Part shown: positions 50,517-58,797 of the stretch, piece after piece
Layout of the letters: every line of letters begins with the position of its first letter
Numbering within the stretch: the stretch's first letter is position 1
From: Chachezhania antarctica
GTDB taxonomy: Bacteria; Pseudomonadota; Alphaproteobacteria; Rhodobacterales; Rhodobacteraceae
Assembly: GCF_003646465.1 (NCBI RefSeq)
Contig: NZ_QZEX01000003.1
Coordinates: 311,067-375,066 of the forward strand
Length of the DNA: 64,000 bases
Reading direction: 5' to 3'
Position numbers and translations under genes: made by a program
The notes under the pieces: model-generated
Database searches by the model: none
Told to the model about the DNA's origin: nothing
The model's input: only the letters and a program-made list of their open reading frames with translations

Positions 50517-52356
50517 CGCGCACCTCAAGCCTTGCGGCTTCGGCCTTGGTCAGCGCGCGGCCCTCCTTCTGCAATTCATGCTCGGCACCGGCCAGCAGGT
50601 CGGCCCGCGCCAGTCCCTCTCGCCCGTCGCGACGGGCTTCGATCACCGCCGTGCGCAGCGCGTTCTTGATCTGGGCGCCGGTAAATTCGAGGATCTGGGC
50701 CAGCCGCGTGCATTGCGGGGCCAGCGACGCCGCGGTCGCGGGCGAGAGCTCGGCACACAGCGCCAGCCACATCCGTTCCCGCAAGCCGGTATCCGGGCGC
50801 GGGAAATCCAGCACGTGGCGCAGACGCCGCAGGAACGCAGGGTCCAAATTGTCGCGCCGGTTGGTGGCAAGGATGCAGGCGCCCGCGTAGCTTTCGACGG
50901 CCTGCAACAGCACGTTGGTATCGGCGTTCAGGTACCGCGCATGGGCATCGCGGGTTTCGGTGCGCTTGCCGAACAGGCCCTCGGCCTCGTCAAAGAACAG
51001 CACCGCCGCGTCCGCCTGGGCCTGCGCGAAGACGGATTGCAGGTTCTGCGCCGTCTCGCCCACGTATTTCGACACGACCGCCCCGCTGTCGACGACGTAC
51101 AGGTCCAGCCCCATCGCGTTCGCCACCACCTGCGCGGCCATCGTCTTGCCCGTGCCCGGAGGGCCGGAGAACAGCGCAAAGACGCCCCGGCCCTGCGGGT
51201 ACAGCCGCTCCATCGCCGGTTGCTGCCAGAGGCCCGGCGCCATGGCGATCTCGTCGGACAGGCGGGTCAGGCCGCGGGTCAGCGGATCGGGCAGGATCAG
51301 GTCGTCCCAGCCCAGCCGGCCAAGGCGGGGGGAGATCACGGGATCCAGCCGCGATGCCTGGTCCGCGCGCAGGGTGGCCATCGCAGCGTCCGGGCTGGCA
51401 GGCCCGGCGGCGGCAACGCGGGCGATTTCCCCCACCGTGGCGGGCTTGAGGTGGAGAAGACGCTCGCGTTCCGGTTCAGGCCAGTCGGAGAATCCGGGAA
51501 CGAGCGCGGACCACGCATGGCGACGGTCGGACATGGAAAGTGGGCCACAATCGCAGCCGTGGACGATGGCCCCGGCAGGGACCGGCCCGCCGGAGGACTG
51601 GCGAGTGACCACGAAGTGCAGCGCGAACCGGGGCTGGCCTTCCGGGATGTGCACCGCCTCGTCCCCGATCCAGCACGGCGGCCGCAGGCTGAGCCGTGCG
51701 GCGCGTTCGACGACATGGACCAGCGCGCGGCTTTCCACCGGGTCGAGCCCGGCCAGATCCGCGAAAATCGGGCGGGTGCCGAGTTTTTCCGCCACCGCGG
51801 CCGCAAGGCTGCGCCGTCCGGTTCCGGGCGCACCGGAGAGGCGGATCGCGACCGGCGCGCCGGCCCGGTCCAGCCCGTCCGCGGCGCGGGTGGCGAGATC
51901 CTCGACCGGCCAGCCGGGCAGTGGCTCGGGCGCGTCCCGCGTGCCGATCCGATCGTGCCAGCGGGGCGGGATCGGATCGCCGCCCCCCAGCCAGTCGCCG
52001 ATGGTTTCATCCAGCACCAGCGCCAGCGGCGCACCGGGGGCGACGGCGGCTTCCGACAGGATCTGCCAGTGCACCAGCACCCCGCGCAGATGCGGGGCCG
52101 CACCGCCCACCGCGCGCCGGGCCATTGCGGCGCTGACCGGCGCCACCTGCCCGCCCCCGCGCCAGAGCCCGTAGAAGAGCGCCACCAGCCTGTGGCCGTC
52201 CTCGCCCAGCCGGAACGCCTGGGCCAAGTGGGACAGGCGGTCATGGGTCGGGGGCGCGGGCACGGGGCCGTCCCCCGTCCGTGCAAGGCAGGCAAGCGCC
52301 CAGCTTGTCATCTGTTCATCCCCGTCTGGGGAAACCTGCTGTGCCTCGACCGTCAT
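50506..52356 (-). CDS. eCIS AAA+ ATPase (Afp15/Pvc15-like) with a degenerate N-terminal P-loop
   Basis: A 616-residue ATPase of the kind found in nearly all eCIS loci, thought to help assembly or effector loading. The C-terminal AAA module is intact: Walker A GPPGTGKT at 398-405, Walker B AVLFFDEAEGLF (D456, E457), sensor ILATNRRDN and arginine finger region FLRRLRHVLDFP. An N-terminal module keeps GAPGTGRRS (175-183), where the Walker lysine is Arg, so it is probably inactive and structural. The ATG overlaps the DUF4255 gene stop by 4 bp. Confidence 0.88.
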   Translation of the reverse strand: MTVEAQQVSPDGDEQMTSWALACLARTGDGPVPAPPTHDRLSHLAQAFRLGEDGHRLVALFYGLWRGGGQVAPVSAAMARRAVGGAAPHLRGVLVHWQILSEAAVAPGAPLALVLDETIGDWLGGGDPIPPRWHDRIGTRDAPEPLPGWPVEDLATRAADGLDRAGAPVAIRLSGAPGTGRRSLAAAVAEKLGTRPIFADLAGLDPVESRALVHVVERAARLSLRPPCWIGDEAVHIPEGQPRFALHFVVTRQSSGGPVPAGAIVHGCDCGPLSMSDRRHAWSALVPGFSDWPEPERERLLHLKPATVGEIARVAAAGPASPDAAMATLRADQASRLDPVISPRLGRLGWDDLILPDPLTRGLTRLSDEIAMAPGLWQQPAMERLYPQGRGVFALFSGPPGTGKTMAAQVVANAMGLDLYVVDSGAVVSKYVGETAQNLQSVFAQAQADAAVLFFDEAEGLFGKRTETRDAHARYLNADTNVLLQAVESYAGACILATNRRDNLDPAFLRRLRHVLDFPRPDTGLRERMWLALCAELSPATAASLAPQCTRLAQILEFTGAQIKNALRTAVIEARRDGREGLARADLLAGAEHELQKEGRALTKAEAARLEVRDDG

Positions 52357-53612
52357 AGCGTCACCCATTGCGGCGGGGCGCTTGCGCCGCGGACCAGGAC
52401 CCGGACCGGCAGCGGCCGCCCTGTGGGCCATGCCGCGTCGGGCGCGAAACGGATCTGCGTGTCGCTGTCGATCACGAACTCTCCCCCGCCCGGGTTGGCG
52501 CCGGCGCCTTGCGCCAATGGCTGACCAAGGACCGTCATCTCGACCTCGGCCGCGGGGACCGATGGCGGCGCGAAGCCCTGCCCTTCGACGGTGTAGATCC
52601 CGGCCACCGGGCCGGCCAGTTGCGTGGCATTCGGCGTGACGAAGAAGGCCATCGGGTTCGACAGGAACTCGACCGTCCGCACCGCGCCGTCCCCGCCGGT
52701 GAAGCTGCGCGTCACCACGGCCCGCGCACGGTAGAGCCCCGGCGGCACCGGCACGCCATCGGCGAAGGCGGCAGGCCGGGCCACGATCTCTCCGTCGCGG
52801 ACCTGCACCGCCCATTCGGCGCCGACGGTCACCGGTGCGTCCCAGCCGTCGGCCTCAAGTCGCAGCGCGACGCCGTCGCCCACGAGGTTGCCGCCGATCA
52901 GCGACAGGCGACCGCCATAGGGCACCTCGGCCGGGCTGAGCACGACCCGTTCGGTGGTGCCATCCGCGCGCGACAGGTCCAGCCGGGCCTCGGCGGCATA
53001 AAGCCGGGGTTCGCCCCCCGCGAAGACACCCGCCGCGTAGGACAGGACACGCGGACCGATGCGGGTGACCTCCAGCGGTTCCAGCTGGGCCGCGACCTGG
53101 TAGTAGACGGCCAGCCGCGGGGCGCTGTCGCCCGGGTTCCAGAAACCGATCGCCTCGGCCTGGCTGACCTGCTGCATGGTGATGTTGAAACGCACGTTGG
53201 GATCCGTGATGCCCACCGCGCCGAAGACATCGACACCGCCGGGGCGTGCGTCTGGCCCCAGCATCGCGTGCTCCTGCAGGGCCAGCATCGCCGCCGACAG
53301 GGCGATCTGCGCTTCCTCGGCGGCGTTGTCATCTTCAAGCTGCGGATGCGCGGTCAGCTGGTAGCTGAGGATCAGGCCCATCGGCGCGTATTGCGGCCCG
53401 TGTTCGGGCATCGGCGGCAGGACCGACGTCAACGCCGGATCGCGCGCGACGTGGTAGAGAAACAGCGACAGGTGCGCATCGCCCGCGGCCTCCGGCGACC
53501 GTGGCGAGACGATGGGCGCGGGGTTCGGCGCCCAGATGGGCGAGGTACGCATATGCTCGCGGATCGTCCGTGTCAGCACCCGGGTCACGTAGCGAAGGTC
53601 GGGGACGGGCAT
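52353..53612 (-). CDS. eCIS tail terminator/cap protein, DUF4255 (Pvc16 N-terminal) family
   Basis: A 419-residue protein. Residues 1-190 or so are DUF4255 (PF14065): VTRVLTRTIREHMRTSP, DAHLSLFLYHVARDPAL, MGLILSYQLTAHP. This family caps the distal end of tube and sheath in AFP/PVC particles (Afp16/Pvc16). The C-terminal half adds beta-rich immunoglobulin-like segments (VVLSPAEVPYGGRLSLIGGNLVGDGVALRLEADGW), longer than the minimal cap. It is 3 bp after the proline-rich gene and overlaps the ATPase gene. Confidence 0.87.
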   Translation of the reverse strand: MPVPDLRYVTRVLTRTIREHMRTSPIWAPNPAPIVSPRSPEAAGDAHLSLFLYHVARDPALTSVLPPMPEHGPQYAPMGLILSYQLTAHPQLEDDNAAEEAQIALSAAMLALQEHAMLGPDARPGGVDVFGAVGITDPNVRFNITMQQVSQAEAIGFWNPGDSAPRLAVYYQVAAQLEPLEVTRIGPRVLSYAAGVFAGGEPRLYAAEARLDLSRADGTTERVVLSPAEVPYGGRLSLIGGNLVGDGVALRLEADGWDAPVTVGAEWAVQVRDGEIVARPAAFADGVPVPPGLYRARAVVTRSFTGGDGAVRTVEFLSNPMAFFVTPNATQLAGPVAGIYTVEGQGFAPPSVPAAEVEMTVLGQPLAQGAGANPGGGEFVIDSDTQIRFAPDAAWPTGRPLPVRVLVRGASAPPQWVTL

Positions 53613-53615
53613 GGC

Positions 53616-54389
53616 CTAGAGCACTCCCAGTCCGTAATTGCCCCGGCGCCGTCCGGGATTGGCGGGCGCCCCGCGCCGTCGCGGCCGGGGGGCCGGGGCT
53701 GGCGTTTGTGCGGGCTGGCGGATTTCCACGGTGATCTCGCCGATGTCCAGCCGGGGCTGCACTTGCCGCGGCGGCGGAGACGCCTCGGCCACGGGCTGGA
53801 TCGGTTGCGGCGTGTCCGGCGCGGGCGGTTCCACATGCGCCCGCGGGTCCGGCGCCGGAGCGTTCAGGGCCTCGATATAGGCCTCGAACTCGGCCAGGTA
53901 ATCCTCGGGAGATTTCTCGGGTTCGGCCGGTGCCTCTGGATCGTCGTCCGCGGCCGGCGCTCCGGGCTCCGGCAAGTCGGGGGTCATATGCGGTGCGGGT
54001 TCCGGCGTAGGCGCGTCTTCGGACGCAGGCTCCGCCGGTGGCGGCGCGGGAATTTGAGCGACGGGTTCTTCTGCCGGGTGTGGTGGCAGAGGATCCCGCC
54101 GCAGGTCCGCCGGCACGACCGTGGGAGGGGCCATCGTGTGCGGCGGCACGGGGTCCGGAGACGCCGCCGCCTCGGGGACAGGCGCGACCCTTTGATCCGG
54201 ACCCGGATCGGGTTGGGGGGAAAGTTCCGTGACGCGGTCCAAAGGGGCCGGATCGGGCGGGATCGGGTCTGCGGACGGTTGCATGGGTTCAGGGTCGGGC
54301 GCCACCGCCAGCCGTTCGACCCGCGGCAGGGGGGCCGCGGCGTCGGCGGCCTCGATACGGTCGCCCAGTCTGGCGAAATAGCCGGTCAT
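53616..54389 (-). CDS. Proline-rich eCIS-operon protein
   Basis: A 257-residue protein of mostly low complexity: about a quarter proline, with many Ala, Asp and Glu, from residue 30 to 210. An ordered strand (LDIGEITVEIRQP) and an Arg/Pro/Gly-rich basic end (RPRRRGAPANPGRRRGNYGLGVL) follow. A short helical N-terminus (YFARLGDRIEAADAA) resembles a docking helix. It sits between zinc-ribbon and cap genes, a common place for a proline-rich gene in eCIS loci. It may be an elongated scaffold or length factor, which is speculative. Its ATG overlaps the previous stop by 4 bp. Confidence 0.6.
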   Translation of the reverse strand: MTGYFARLGDRIEAADAAAPLPRVERLAVAPDPEPMQPSADPIPPDPAPLDRVTELSPQPDPGPDQRVAPVPEAAASPDPVPPHTMAPPTVVPADLRRDPLPPHPAEEPVAQIPAPPPAEPASEDAPTPEPAPHMTPDLPEPGAPAADDDPEAPAEPEKSPEDYLAEFEAYIEALNAPAPDPRAHVEPPAPDTPQPIQPVAEASPPPRQVQPRLDIGEITVEIRQPAQTPAPAPRPRRRGAPANPGRRRGNYGLGVL

Positions 54390-55162
54390 GCCGCACCTGC
54401 CCGACGCGCGCCGTCACGGTCCATCGCGATCTGCTCGGCCAGTGCGCGGCGATCATCGCGTGGAAGGCTCAGGATATCGGACAGCGGCCAGTGGTAGGCC
54501 GCGCCCAGCCGGTGCACCTCGCGCATCAGCCGGGGGCGGTCGCGGAGCAGGGCCGTGAGGCAATAGCGTTCGGCAGCGAAGCGCATCGTGTTGGGGGTGC
54601 CGCATTCCGGGCAGTCCGCCTGCAGGGACAGGTCGATCAGCGGCGCGATCCGGGCCATGCGGCTTTCGATCCGCGCGCGGTCGGCGGCACTGGCCTTCGG
54701 CGCGCAAGCCAGCGCGATAACTTCGGCCGCCCGGTCCGCGGGCTGACCCTGGGCCGCCAGTTCGTCCCGCCCCGTGGGCAGGCGGAACCGGGTGTCGCCA
54801 TCGATGTACCAGCCATCGGCATCGGCGCGCGCGGGCTCCGCCTCGACCGAGGCGAGGAGATCGTCGAGCGCGAAGTCGAAATCGAACCGCTCGGCACATC
54901 CCTGGCATTCGGACGTGCCGGAAATCCGGCCCCCGAAGACGCGGGCGTAGATCTGCGCCATCAGGCGGTCGCGGTCCGACACGCTCAGGTCGGCCGCAGC
55001 CTGCACGCGGTCGGGCCAACGCTCGGCCATCGCGTCGATCAGGGCAATCGCCTGTGCCGCGCCGGTTTCGGTCACCGCCATTTCGGCACGACCTGTCAGC
55101 GCACCCAAAGCCAGTACCCCGGCCCCGGGCGGATGGTTCACCTCGAAAATCACTTTGGTCAC
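54386..55162 (-). CDS. eCIS-operon zinc-ribbon protein (T4 gp26-like role possible)
   Basis: A 258-residue protein with two CxxC pairs about 120 residues apart (CQGC near 87-90 and CPEC near 205-208), probably forming one zinc ribbon. The rest is helical (IALIDAMAERWPDRVQAAADLSVSDRDRLMAQIYARVFGG). The N-terminus (FEVNHPPGAGVLALGALTGRAE) is beta-like. Proteins of this layout follow tube genes in several phage-like loci, where T4 gp26-like baseplate or chaperone functions are proposed; the assignment here is inference. Start GTG 55162, 19 bp after the tube gene. Confidence 0.6.
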   Translation of the reverse strand: MTKVIFEVNHPPGAGVLALGALTGRAEMAVTETGAAQAIALIDAMAERWPDRVQAAADLSVSDRDRLMAQIYARVFGGRISGTSECQGCAERFDFDFALDDLLASVEAEPARADADGWYIDGDTRFRLPTGRDELAAQGQPADRAAEVIALACAPKASAADRARIESRMARIAPLIDLSLQADCPECGTPNTMRFAAERYCLTALLRDRPRLMREVHRLGAAYHWPLSDILSLPRDDRRALAEQIAMDRDGARRAGAA

Positions 55163-55181
55163 CCAATCGGAAGAGGGCGCG

Positions 55182-55682
55182 TCAGCCTTCCATCACCTCG
55201 ACGACCGACTCGTCCCGTTCAATGCCTTCGTTCTGAATCACGATCCGTTCGATCGCGTAGCCCGCCGAATTCGCGTCGAGCGCGGGGAGCCATTCGGCCT
55301 CGGACACCCAGCAGTTGCTCAGGAAGTACCGCCGCACGACGGTTCCGGCCTCGTTGTTCAGCTCGATCGTCATCGACTTGCGGAAATCCTTGAGCGACGG
55401 CTGTCCCAGCGCGCCGATCTCGAACACCGTGCGGGCCCATTTCTCGAACTCCAGGTCCCAGGTCACGCCGCGTTCCAGAGTCACCGGCTCGAAACTGACC
55501 AGTCCCGGCCCGATATGCTGGATGTTGGGATCGCCCCCTTCGCGGTGGGTGACGGTATCGACCGTCTGCTTCAGCGCAGACACGGTGGATACGCCAAGCA
55601 CGTATTTCCCATCCCATTTCACGCGAAAGCGGAAGTTCTTGTAGGGTTCGAAACGGTGGGTATTTACCATGAATTCAGGCAT
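55182..55682 (-). CDS. eCIS inner tube protein (T4 gp19/Hcp-like)
   Basis: A 166-residue tail tube protein of the gp19 family (PF06841). It starts FEPYKNFRFRVKWDGKYVLGVSTVSALKQTVD and has the conserved REGGDPNIQHIGPG loop, EPVTLERGVTWDLEFEKWA, and the closing strand WLPALDANSAGYAIERIVIQNEGIERDE. It should stack as hexameric rings inside the sheath. Only this one tube gene is present, whereas AFP/PVC loci have two. It is 11 bp after the sheath gene. Confidence 0.93.
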   Translation of the reverse strand: MPEFMVNTHRFEPYKNFRFRVKWDGKYVLGVSTVSALKQTVDTVTHREGGDPNIQHIGPGLVSFEPVTLERGVTWDLEFEKWARTVFEIGALGQPSLKDFRKSMTIELNNEAGTVVRRYFLSNCWVSEAEWLPALDANSAGYAIERIVIQNEGIERDESVVEVMEG

Positions 55683-55693
55683 CGTTCAGGACC

Positions 55694-58138
55694 TCAGACA
55701 TCTTGCTGGCCGGCCATCTGCTGAAGATGGATCACGACGAATTCGGTGGGTTTGAGGGGCGCGAAACCGACCCAGACATTGACGACACCGACGTCGATGT
55801 CGGCCTGCGTTGTCGTTTCGGCATCGCACTTGACGAAATAGGCGTCGGACTTGCGGTCGCCCTTGAAGAAGTTCTGGCGGTGCAGCCGGCCCATGAACGC
55901 GTTCACGTTCTGGCGGATCTGGCTCCACAGGATGTCGCCGTTGGGTTCGAACACGACCCATTGCAGGCCGTCGTACAGGCTTTGCGAGATGTACGACGCC
56001 ACCCGGCGCACCGGAACGTACTTGTATTCGCTGGCGAAATCGTCATCGCCATCCATCGTTCGCGCGCCCCAGGGCCTTACACCGGCCGGCGCGCGGGTGA
56101 TGCAGTTCACGCCGCGGGGGTTCAGGATGCCGACCTCGGCATTCGAAAGCTCGCGCTGGACGCCCACGACACCGAAGAACGGCAGATCCTGCCCCGCCGG
56201 CGCCTTGTAGACACCGCGCGTCGCGTCCGTGCGGGCCATCAGCCCGGCCATGGCGCCCGCGGCACCGATGGCGATGTTGCGCCCCGCCTCGTTGATCAGG
56301 ATCCGCGGGTAATAGAGCGCCGCGTGATCCCGGGCGATGCCGGTGCGCAGGGTGTTGACCTCGGTCGTCATCTGCTGCGGCGTCAGGTTGCCCGGCGGAT
56401 CCATGATCAGCATCGCACGGCGCTGGCGGCAGAAGGCGGTCGCCGGACCGTAAAGCGGTTGCATGTCCTGCACGACCTCGCGATCCGGCGGCAGGACCAT
56501 CAGGTTGAAGATCTTCACCTGCCGGTCGACGATAGCATAGGCGGCATCGTAATCCGCGGATTGCGGCGGGTTGCCGTCGGTCGCGGGCGCGGCCGGGCTG
56601 GCTTGCGTTCCGGCCGAGCCGCCCTCCGCCCCCACGCAGAAGCGCGGCACATTGGTCAAGGGCAGGCCCGCATCCATGGCCGACAGGTTGGTCGGGATCG
56701 TGGAAAGAGCCGGCACCGTGCGGTTCGCCGTCAAGTCCGACGCCCGCGTGATCGACAGGCGCAGCCCGTTCAGGACAGCCGTCCACGGGTTCAGCGTCGG
56801 GTTCGTTGCCGCATCGGCGTTTATCGCGTCACGGATCTGCATCAGGCGCTGGCGCACGCCATCGGAATTGCCCTGCGCGGCGGTGGGATAGGTGTCGACG
56901 ATCACCGGATCGCCCGGCGCGGCGCCGGCGGCCAATGGCACCGGAACCTCCACCGTGGCAGGCGCCCCGGCGGCATCGAACCCGTCAAGCCGGATGTCGG
57001 TGATCCCGCTCTTGTTCGCGAAACCGAAGGCGTTCAGCCGCGCAAGGTCGGAGACTCGGATCGCCAGCCCGCTTTGCGCCGGGCGGCGCATCGCGTGGGC
57101 GCCGATCTCGATCCCGCCATTGCCGGGACCCATCATCAGCGGGACCGACAGATCCTTGCCGGTGGTTGCCGGGCGCACCCGGATGTCGCCCGCGTTGGTC
57201 GACGCGATCTGCAGGAAGCCGGTATCGTCACCGCCCACCTGGCCGCCGTCTTCCAGCGTCGCGGTCACGGCAATTCCGGGGGAACCGATATCGGCATAGG
57301 CCTGCGTGACGCGCTGTTCGATGATGGACAGGACCTCGTCCCCGTAAAGTGTCGGCACGTCCCCTGCCCCGCTGCCGGCGATGGCCGGGCCGCGGTCGGA
57401 CAGGTCGATCGTGACGAAGGGCAGCCCGTCGACCGACAACCGCAGATGCGTGCCGCCGGGCGCACCCGGCGCATCGTCGAACACGGTCGCCAGCGCCCCT
57501 TGCGCATCTGCCACGCTCGACCGCAGCAGGTAGCGGCCCGACAGGCTGGAGCCGTTCACGGCCGCCGGCGCCCCTGGATCCGTGGCGCTGACCAGCGCGG
57601 ATTCCTGCGTCAGGTAATCGACCGCATAGAGCGGATCGTTCGGATCCATCGTCAGGTTCTGGTAGGTCTCGACATCGCTGCGCTGCACCACGCCCGCGGC
57701 GTTGGGCGCCCAGCGGTAGAGTTCGAGGTTGAACCGCGCTTCGGGTTCTTCCCCCGACGGGCGGACAATGGCGCGGATCTGTTCGCCGCTGGCGCCCGCC
57801 TCCTTGGCGGTCAGGGTCAGGACATCGTCGGCAGCGGCCGCTTCGTTCGATAGCGTGACACTGGCGGTGCCGGCTCCGTTCGCGATCCGCATGACGTACA
57901 TGTCCGCGCCGCCGTTCGTGAAGAACATGCGGACGTACCGTGCCATGTCGCTGACCGCGCCGCCGTCGCCGAAGACGCGACTGAACTCGGTGAAGTTGGA
58001 AAGGCGGACGGGGGTGTTGATCGGGCCCTTCTGGGCGCGTCCGATGAACAATCCGACCGAAGTGCTGGCGCCCGAAATGGGGCGTACACCACTGGGTTCT
58101 TCAACGACGTAAACGCCGGGATAGGTCAACGTTACCAT
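55694..58138 (-). CDS. eCIS contractile tail sheath protein
   Basis: An 814-residue sheath protein, first gene of the operon. The N-terminus LTYPGVYVVEEPSGVRPISGASTSVGLFIGRAQKGP is the classic sheath start. The C-terminus is the conserved sheath core (NVFMGRLHR-type: QNVNAFMGRLHRQNFFKGD, VKCDAETTTQADIDVGVVNVWVGFAPLKPTEFVVIHLQQMAGQ). It is much longer than the usual 350-500 residues; the extra 300-odd residues (about 130-470) form surface domains. Only one sheath gene exists here, unlike the three of AFP. ATG 58138 has a weak ribosome site. Confidence 0.93.
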   Translation of the reverse strand: MVTLTYPGVYVVEEPSGVRPISGASTSVGLFIGRAQKGPINTPVRLSNFTEFSRVFGDGGAVSDMARYVRMFFTNGGADMYVMRIANGAGTASVTLSNEAAAADDVLTLTAKEAGASGEQIRAIVRPSGEEPEARFNLELYRWAPNAAGVVQRSDVETYQNLTMDPNDPLYAVDYLTQESALVSATDPGAPAAVNGSSLSGRYLLRSSVADAQGALATVFDDAPGAPGGTHLRLSVDGLPFVTIDLSDRGPAIAGSGAGDVPTLYGDEVLSIIEQRVTQAYADIGSPGIAVTATLEDGGQVGGDDTGFLQIASTNAGDIRVRPATTGKDLSVPLMMGPGNGGIEIGAHAMRRPAQSGLAIRVSDLARLNAFGFANKSGITDIRLDGFDAAGAPATVEVPVPLAAGAAPGDPVIVDTYPTAAQGNSDGVRQRLMQIRDAINADAATNPTLNPWTAVLNGLRLSITRASDLTANRTVPALSTIPTNLSAMDAGLPLTNVPRFCVGAEGGSAGTQASPAAPATDGNPPQSADYDAAYAIVDRQVKIFNLMVLPPDREVVQDMQPLYGPATAFCRQRRAMLIMDPPGNLTPQQMTTEVNTLRTGIARDHAALYYPRILINEAGRNIAIGAAGAMAGLMARTDATRGVYKAPAGQDLPFFGVVGVQRELSNAEVGILNPRGVNCITRAPAGVRPWGARTMDGDDDFASEYKYVPVRRVASYISQSLYDGLQWVVFEPNGDILWSQIRQNVNAFMGRLHRQNFFKGDRKSDAYFVKCDAETTTQADIDVGVVNVWVGFAPLKPTEFVVIHLQQMAGQQDV

Positions 58139-58797
58139 GCTTGAAAACCAATCGGTGAATGAAGTTCGAAAATGTCCCAAAAGCATGGCCCGGAGGTTCA
58201 GATTCCGTCAAGGCAGGGTATTCCAGCCTTTCCTTGTGCATACGGAGAACTTCGGAAATTTGGAAATATCATTACTAATCAGTGGATTAAACCGTGAACT
58301 AGTATTTGGAGAATCGTTAAGCCATTGTTCGCGTAAGGGTTGATCGGCAGATTCACGCCGGTGCGTGTCTTCCGTCCCTTCAGCCGATGATCGGTGGAAA
58401 TGTGCCTGAGTCGGCCCGTGATCCCGGTTCGCGCAACAGCACATCCCCGGGCCCGGACGCGCCCCCGGCATGACCGCCATGTGCCCCGGATGAAAACCGT
58501 CGGCGCACTATCTTTCACCGCCCCTCACGAAGAAGAGTCTGGACACAGGCGCAATCTTGGAGCGAACGTGGCGGGGCGCGCGGCGTTTCGATGGCCGGGC
58601 CCCGATGCAGAACCGATATCCCGGAAAAGCGGGAACGGGCGCGGGACCTAAGCCGGACCGACGCCGTGCCGACCGGGACGAGGAGGACGTCCCGCAGCGG
58701 ATCTCCGGGCACGAGGGCCCAGGGACACCCCAGAGAAGTATGGCTGGCCGCGGGGCATGGCGCCGCCGGCCCGTCGCGTATCCAGGGAGGAGAACAC
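58139..58797. other. Intergenic control region between eCIS operon and cox operon
   Basis: A stretch of 659 bp between two divergent operons with no convincing gene. The part nearest the sheath gene (58240-58325) is strikingly AT-rich for this genome and is the best candidate for the eCIS promoter. It holds the imperfect inverted repeat CTAATC-N4-GATTAA at 58275-58290. The part nearest coxS (58600-58797) is GC-rich and ends in the coxS ribosome site. No GGAAC-N16-CGTT box is found on either strand. Confidence 0.6.
58275..58290. promoter_or_regulatory. Imperfect inverted repeat in the eCIS promoter region
   Basis: CTAATC-AGTG-GATTAA (5 of 6 bp paired), centred about 145 bp before the sheath start inside the AT-rich stretch. 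It could be an operator for a repressor of the eCIS operon or part of a promoter with a TAATGAT-like -10 on the minus strand. Confidence 0.35.

Noticed and set aside
28295-58138. Prophage
   Set aside because: Tail-like genes only; no capsid, portal, terminase, replication, integrase or lysis genes, and AAA ATPase, DUF4157 and DUF4255 genes mark an eCIS.
28295-58138. Type VI secretion system
   Set aside because: No TssJ, TssL, TssM, TssK, ClpV or split TssB/TssC sheath; the sheath is a single phage-type protein and hub and spike are separate genes.
58137-58343. A 68-codon plus-strand frame in the eCIS-cox intergenic region
   Set aside because: No ribosome site, its start overlaps the sheath start on the other strand, and the composition is that of non-coding AT-rich DNA.
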